In this document: positions 59,985 to 64,000 of the stretch, in pieces | Layout of the letters: each line of letters opens with the position of its first letter | Numbering within the stretch: the first letter of the stretch is position 1 | Origin: Caballeronia glathei | GTDB taxonomy: Bacteria > Pseudomonadota > Gammaproteobacteria > Burkholderiales > Burkholderiaceae | Reading direction: 5' to 3' | DNA length: 64,000 bases | Assembly (NCBI RefSeq): GCF_000698595.1 | Contig: NZ_JFHC01000006.1 | Span: 114,977-178,976, forward strand | Position numbers and translations under genes: made by a program | Notes under the pieces: generated by a model | The model's database searches: none | What the model was told of the DNA's origin: nothing | Seen by the model: only the letters and a program-made list of their open reading frames with translations

Positions 59985-60743
59985 ATGAACCAGCTTTGCG
60001 GTAAGGTCGCCCTGGTCACGGGCGGCAACGCCGGCATCGGCAAGGAGACGGCGCACCTCTTCGCGCGCGAAGGGGCGAAGGTCGTGGTAGCGGCCCGGCG
60101 CGAGGCGGAAGGGGAACAGGTGGTCTCAGACATTCGTTCGGCGGGCGGTGAGGCCATCTTCGTGCGGACCGACGTGACGAGGGCAGAAGACTGCGCAAAC
60201 GCCGTCGAGCTGGCGGTACAGACGTTCGGCAAAATCGATGTTGCCTTCAATAACGCAGGCGTTCTGGCGTTCGGCAAGACCGTGGCGGAAGTTGACGAAG
60301 CCGAATGGGACCATGTTCTGGACGTCAATCTCAAGGGCGTCTTCTTGTCGATGAAATATGTGATCCCTGCAATGCTGAAGGCCGGAGGTGGTTCGATCAT
60401 CAACATGTCTTCCGTGGGCGGGCTCGTGGGGTCGCCGCTAGGCATTGCCGCCTACCATGCGTCCAAGCACGGCGTGCTGGGTTTGACAAAGGCAGCAGCG
60501 CTTGAGTATGCGCCGCAAAAGATCAGGGTAAATGCGGTATGCCCCGGCGCATCCACCTCTGAAATGACCGATACATGGTTTGCAGGTTCGTCACTGCGGG
60601 AAGCATTCATCGAACGGCACCCGCTGGGCCGATTGGGTGAGCCGGGCGATTCGGCCCGGGCTACGCTGTTTCTCGCGAGCGACGCGTCGTCGTTCATCAC
60701 CGGCGCCGCGCTACCGGTCGACGGGGGCTACAGCGTCGGCTAA
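59985..60743 (+). CDS. Short-chain dehydrogenase/reductase (classical SDR)
   Basis: A 252-residue classical SDR. Cofactor motif TGGNAGIGKETA (residues 13-24) with VVVAARREAEGE suggests NADP; NNAG is intact; the catalytic Ser-Tyr-Lys set is in INMSSVGGLVGS and AAYHASKHGVLG. It ends in the family motif ALPVDGGYSVG. It lies 99 bp after the CMD gene on the same strand. A 3-oxoacyl or ketone reduction would fit a pathway containing hotdog and acyltransferase proteins. Confidence 0.93.
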   Translation: MNQLCGKVALVTGGNAGIGKETAHLFAREGAKVVVAARREAEGEQVVSDIRSAGGEAIFVRTDVTRAEDCANAVELAVQTFGKIDVAFNNAGVLAFGKTVAEVDEAEWDHVLDVNLKGVFLSMKYVIPAMLKAGGGSIINMSSVGGLVGSPLGIAAYHASKHGVLGLTKAAALEYAPQKIRVNAVCPGASTSEMTDTWFAGSSLREAFIERHPLGRLGEPGDSARATLFLASDASSFITGAALPVDGGYSVG

Positions 60744-60965
60744 TACCGCGAGCGTCTCTTATAGCGACTGAGGCGTAAAGGCAGCCGGAAAGAATATCGC
60801 TCAGAAAGGCTCGAAGCGATTCCGGTCGACTAAACGCACCGCGAATTATTTTCGATCGACTGAAGCGCGCAGCAGATGCCGCCTGAGCGTGAAGCGGTGC
60901 CGGATAGGTCTGAAGGTTGGTCGCCGAGATTAATGAAGCCAATATCTGGTAATCAGGATAAGAAC

Positions 60966-62210
60966 ATGTTGCGCCCATTGTCGTCGCTCGAGCAGTATGC
61001 ATGGATAAGCGACCAAGTATCCCCAAAGCATTTTTCGGTATCAGCACAGATTCGCGGATACGCCACGATAGATTCGTGGCGCGCGGCAATTAATGCGGTG
61101 CAATTACGGCACCCTCTGCTGCGGGCAGGTGTAAAGAAAACCCCTGACGGAACGCTGCATTTTTACGAAGACAATCGGATATCCATTCCTTTCCGCGTAG
61201 TCCGGAGTGAATCCGGGCGAACTTGGGAGCAGGAACTTGAAAGGGAATATTCCATTCCATTTGGGATAGGCGATGTACCCCTTGTGAGAGTGGTACTCCT
61301 GTACGGACAAGACGTCAGTAACGTGATCGTAACATTAAACCACTCAATTGCAGATGGACGATCAGCGGCGCATTTGATTCGCGATATATTGGAAGCATTA
61401 TCGGGGAAGGAGCTTCCAATACTTCCTATGCGGCCGCCTCACGAGGAAATCTGTGATTCCCTCGGAGTCTTGCCCGCGGATATCCCATCGACGGGTTCGA
61501 TCGATCGGGAGGTCGCATACGTTGATCGGTCGCCGAAGCACTTTAGAATCCGCAGTCTTCGATTGCCTGGCGAACTCTCGAGGAAATTACGGACACGCGC
61601 CCGGGATGAAGAAACTACCGTTCATGGCGCGATTACCGCAGCTTTCTCGTTGGCGACGTACCGGCTCGCAGCATGGGGCACGCGACCGGCTCGAGTCTTG
61701 TCTGCGATCGATACCCGCCAGGCGCTCAATATGGATTACGAGCTTGGCTTTTGCGTTCTATTTCCGGCTTTCTCCTATGACCTGAGTAGCGGCCCACATT
61801 TTTGGGACCTGGCAAGAAAAATCACGCAAGACATTGCGCCGTATAAATCGGCCCCGGTGATTGCGGGTGTTTTCAGAGCTTTTAAGAGTATTGTGGCCGA
61901 TGCAACCGTTCAAAGCATAGCAGCTTTCGAAAGCCAGGAATGTTCGAGTGATGTCGTGGTAAGCAATCTGGGGGTGCTTCCCTTTCGAACAGACTATGGC
62001 ACGCTAACTCTTGAGGAACTGTGGGGGCCGAGTATTCTCTTTGGGACCGAAGGAGAGCACACGATTGGGGTAACGACGCTGCATGACTCAATTCACTTGC
62101 TATATACAAGCTTTGCGTCATGTCCGTCATTACTACAGACAGGCGAACAGATACTGCTGTCGTCTTTCGAAGGCGAGGCGAAACGCAATCGCTCCAGCGC
62201 ATTCCAGTGA
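60966..62210 (+). CDS. PapA5/condensation-domain-like acyltransferase
   Basis: A 414-residue protein of the condensation/PapA5 acyltransferase superfamily. It opens with RPLSSLEQYAWISDQVSPKH and has the catalytic HxxxD in LNHSIADGRSAAHL, followed by the family phrase VVVSNLGVLPFRTDYGTLTL. Such enzymes transfer an acyl group from CoA or ACP to an alcohol or amine; PapA5 makes mycobacterial wax esters. Base composition is visibly lower in GC than the window (frequent AAA, ATT, TTA codons), suggesting horizontal gain. ATG 60966 has AGGA upstream; 60933 is an alternative. Confidence 0.8.
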   Translation: MLRPLSSLEQYAWISDQVSPKHFSVSAQIRGYATIDSWRAAINAVQLRHPLLRAGVKKTPDGTLHFYEDNRISIPFRVVRSESGRTWEQELEREYSIPFGIGDVPLVRVVLLYGQDVSNVIVTLNHSIADGRSAAHLIRDILEALSGKELPILPMRPPHEEICDSLGVLPADIPSTGSIDREVAYVDRSPKHFRIRSLRLPGELSRKLRTRARDEETTVHGAITAAFSLATYRLAAWGTRPARVLSAIDTRQALNMDYELGFCVLFPAFSYDLSSGPHFWDLARKITQDIAPYKSAPVIAGVFRAFKSIVADATVQSIAAFESQECSSDVVVSNLGVLPFRTDYGTLTLEELWGPSILFGTEGEHTIGVTTLHDSIHLLYTSFASCPSLLQTGEQILLSSFEGEAKRNRSSAFQ

Positions 62211-62381
62211 ATCAATAAAACACGCGATCGAACCACGAGTTCGCATTCGGTGCCTTTCACCTGAAGGCAACTCGACTATTCTGTCTCGCCGAAGTCGGCG
62301 TGGGCCTACTGCCCATACGAACCGGGGTTCTATCGTTTCGAATTGGAAAGCGAAATTTCTATTGGACTAAAAGGGCTGACC

Positions 62382-63191
62382 ATGAACATCAACGATGTAA
62401 AAAAACGTGCACATTCCATTCCGCTAACGAGCCCGACCTATTCAAAGGGCCCGTATCGGTTCGTCGACCGCGAGTTTCTGATAGTCACCTATCGAACCGA
62501 CCCGGAGAAATTGCGTGAACTCGTGCCCGAGCCGCTCGAGGTCGATATGGAAAATCCGCTCGTCAAATACGAATTTATCCGGATGCCCGATTCGGCAGGT
62601 TTCGGCGATTACACGGAATCCGGTCAAGTGATTCCCGTCACGTTTCGGGGGCGCCGCGGTGCTTACGTTCACGCGATGTATCTCGACGATCATGCTCCAA
62701 CCGCAGGCGGCCGCGAGATCTGGGGCTTTCCGAAGAAGATGGGTCATCCTTCGTTGACGGTGGATAGCGACACGATTGTCGGCGAACTCCGCTACGGCAA
62801 AATGCTGGTCGCGACGGCGACAATGGGTTACAAGTTCGAACCGTTCGATGCCTCGGCCGCGAAAGCAACGCTCGAAGCGCCGGGTTTTCTGCTGAAGATC
62901 ATTCCGCATGTCGATGGCAGCCTGCGCATTCTCGAACTCGTCGAATACCACTGCGAGGACGTGCAGATCAAAGGCGCATGGAGCGGCCCGGTCGGCCTCG
63001 AGTTGTTCTCGCATGCGCTCGCGCCGGTCAAGGATCTGCCGGTGCTCGATATCGTATCGGGCACTCACATCATCGCGGATCTCACGTTGGGTTTCGGCCG
63101 CGTCGTACACGATTATCTTGCAGATTCGACGCCGCAGGCGGCGGTGCACGTTGCGCGCGAAGGCGTGGAAGAAGCGTCGGTCCTGGCGTAA
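62382..63191 (+). CDS. adc: Acetoacetate decarboxylase
   Basis: A 269-residue enzyme that decarboxylates acetoacetate to acetone via a Schiff base. The catalytic Lys lies in [14 protein letters not shown], with [20 protein letters not shown] upstream and the usual [18 protein letters not shown]. Length and order match the family. ATG 62382 ([12 protein letters not shown]) is the normal start; the in-frame extension to 62343 is unlikely. GC returns to high values within the gene. No beta-hydroxybutyrate dehydrogenase is adjacent in this window, so its pathway role is unclear. Confidence 0.93.
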   Translation: MNINDVKKRAHSIPLTSPTYSKGPYRFVDREFLIVTYRTDPEKLRELVPEPLEVDMENPLVKYEFIRMPDSAGFGDYTESGQVIPVTFRGRRGAYVHAMYLDDHAPTAGGREIWGFPKKMGHPSLTVDSDTIVGELRYGKMLVATATMGYKFEPFDASAAKATLEAPGFLLKIIPHVDGSLRILELVEYHCEDVQIKGAWSGPVGLELFSHALAPVKDLPVLDIVSGTHIIADLTLGFGRVVHDYLADSTPQAAVHVAREGVEEASVLA

Positions 63192-63374
63192 TCAGGTTTC
63201 GTGTGTTGCCGGGAACTGTGCCATGTCGCAAGCCTGAAGAGAACCGGTCGCTGTATTTCCCGTCGCACGAACATTGGCGCGTTCGTAGCGTAGGCAAAGC
63301 CGCCAATGGCCATACGGGATCGTAACGGGGAGGCAAACGCCTGAGGTAGGCCGGGTGTTCGCCACGAATGCGGA

Positions 63375-63854
63375 TCAGTTGAATGCCGTGAGGTCTTTCG
63401 GCTTGATGCCATGTTGCTCGCAGTAGGCAAGATAGCGCTGCAGCCCGGACTTCCAGTTTTCCAGCGCGACGATGTTGTCGTTCCCGTCGAGGAAAAGGAG
63501 ATCGCCGGTCACCTGAACCAGTGTGACCACATATCCGTCCCCGCTACCCGTGCTGACGACTTCAGGCGTGTGGGCGGACGCGGCGGTCTCATACACGACA
63601 CTGCCGGGGCCGGCAATCCAGTCGTGCTCCTTGTATTTCCACTTGCCTTCGATCGTGTAGACCATGACCGTACCGGTGTGGTGGTGCCTGGGCAGTTGCA
63701 TGTCGATCGGTGACTTCATCAGCACGATCCATTCACCCCGGATCGGGTCGAGCTTGAAGTACTTCAGCAGGACGTTTTCTGCATAGGGCGTGAACGGTAC
63801 CCACGGCAGCGATTCTCCATCGACGAGTGAGGTGTCGACCTGTTCGTAAAGCAT
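63375..63854 (-). CDS. Cupin protein, 2,4'-dihydroxyacetophenone dioxygenase-like
   Basis: A 159-residue single-domain cupin. Metal ligands are suggested by LPRHHHTGTVMVYTIEG, with Glu in the GxWKYxEHDW stretch, and AHTPEVV. This pattern resembles 2,4'-dihydroxyacetophenone dioxygenase, a small cupin that cleaves a C-C bond next to a phenol. ATG 63854 is preferred; a TTG at 63866 adds four residues. It is convergent with acetoacetate decarboxylase and probably belongs to a separate operon that continues past the window end. Confidence 0.78.
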   Translation of the reverse strand: MLYEQVDTSLVDGESLPWVPFTPYAENVLLKYFKLDPIRGEWIVLMKSPIDMQLPRHHHTGTVMVYTIEGKWKYKEHDWIAGPGSVVYETAASAHTPEVVSTGSGDGYVVTLVQVTGDLLFLDGNDNIVALENWKSGLQRYLAYCEQHGIKPKDLTAFN

Positions 63855-63952
63855 ATCTGTGTCCAATGGTGTGGTGGCGGTCGCAAACGGGTGGCTGGCC
63901 GCCCGTCAGAGACAGGCGGGCGACCCTGGCTTTGTCGGAGCGAACCGTTCGT

Positions 63953-64000
63953 TCAGGCCAGCGGCGTGCCCGCGAGGGTGGCGCGCAGCATCTTTCTTGG
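63953..64000 (-). CDS. Possible C-terminal end of a gene running off the window
   Basis: The last 48 bases read on the minus strand as 15 codons ending MLRATLAGTPLA then TGA, open to the window edge. Position, upstream of the cupin gene in the same direction, suggests the previous gene of its operon. Too short to identify. Confidence 0.3.
   Translation of the reverse strand, partial: PRKMLRATLAGTPLA

Overview
The window is GC-rich DNA with dense, often overlapping genes, typical of a beta-proteobacterium of the Burkholderiaceae (Paraburkholderia, Caballeronia or Burkholderia type). Supporting this are a DUF4148 protein, a 16-stranded-type general porin, a PHB phasin, many LysR regulators, CUT2 sugar importers and a DinB with the insertion I associate with that group. 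No rRNA, tRNA, CRISPR array or complete insertion sequence was found. It looks like an accessory, catabolism-rich part of a chromosome or chromid.

Layout. 1-4.1 kb: a LolCDE/MacB-like permease (cut by the window edge) and its ATPase, divergent from a DUF1571/LolA-like protein and a Mut7-C protein. 4.2-10.1 kb: a lone sugar-binding protein convergent with a ROK regulator-ATPase-permease-binding protein operon; a 25-bp perfect palindrome lies in front of the ROK gene. 10.4-11.5 kb: dinB behind an excellent LexA box. 11.6-14.6 kb: a variant type II dehydroquinase and an MHS-family transporter, divergent from an IclR regulator. 14.6-24.8 kb: ten co-directional genes joining a complete CUT2 importer to two dehydrogenases, a YciI/TftG-like protein, hydroxyquinol dioxygenase, maleylacetate reductase and a PRISE-type reductase, with a divergent HTH regulator.

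26-31 kb: a PtsN-like protein, GNAT, UspA, then DoxX-ECF sigma-ECF sigma-NrsF behind a GTAACC-N16-CGAA promoter-like sequence. 31-40 kb: a porin, then a NitT/TauT-type importer in one operon with an FAD oxidoreductase, CoA-transferase, crotonase and ferredoxin, followed by a LysR gene. 40-44 kb: an SDR remnant, LysR, CitMHS transporter and the AtuA pair. 44-46.6 kb: small exported proteins.

46.7-51 kb: a urate-catabolism cluster with a cytoplasmic and a Tat-type exported hydroxyisourate hydrolase, an MFS transporter, LysR and OHCU decarboxylase. 51-56 kb: a MEDS-domain kinase and LuxR-type response regulator, a phasin, and a sigma-54 activator coupled to a 52-residue membrane ORF. 56-64 kb: NmrA-like protein, an amidotransferase-like protein, then a partly AT-richer block with a double-hotdog protein, a CMD protein, an SDR, a PapA5-like acyltransferase and acetoacetate decarboxylase, ending with a cupin.

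The most promising undescribed units are the importer-hydroxyquinol operon (14.6-24.8 kb), the importer/CoA-transferase operon (32.7-39.2 kb) and the hotdog/PapA5 block (58.5-63.2 kb). Product names rest on reading motifs by eye; no database search was run.
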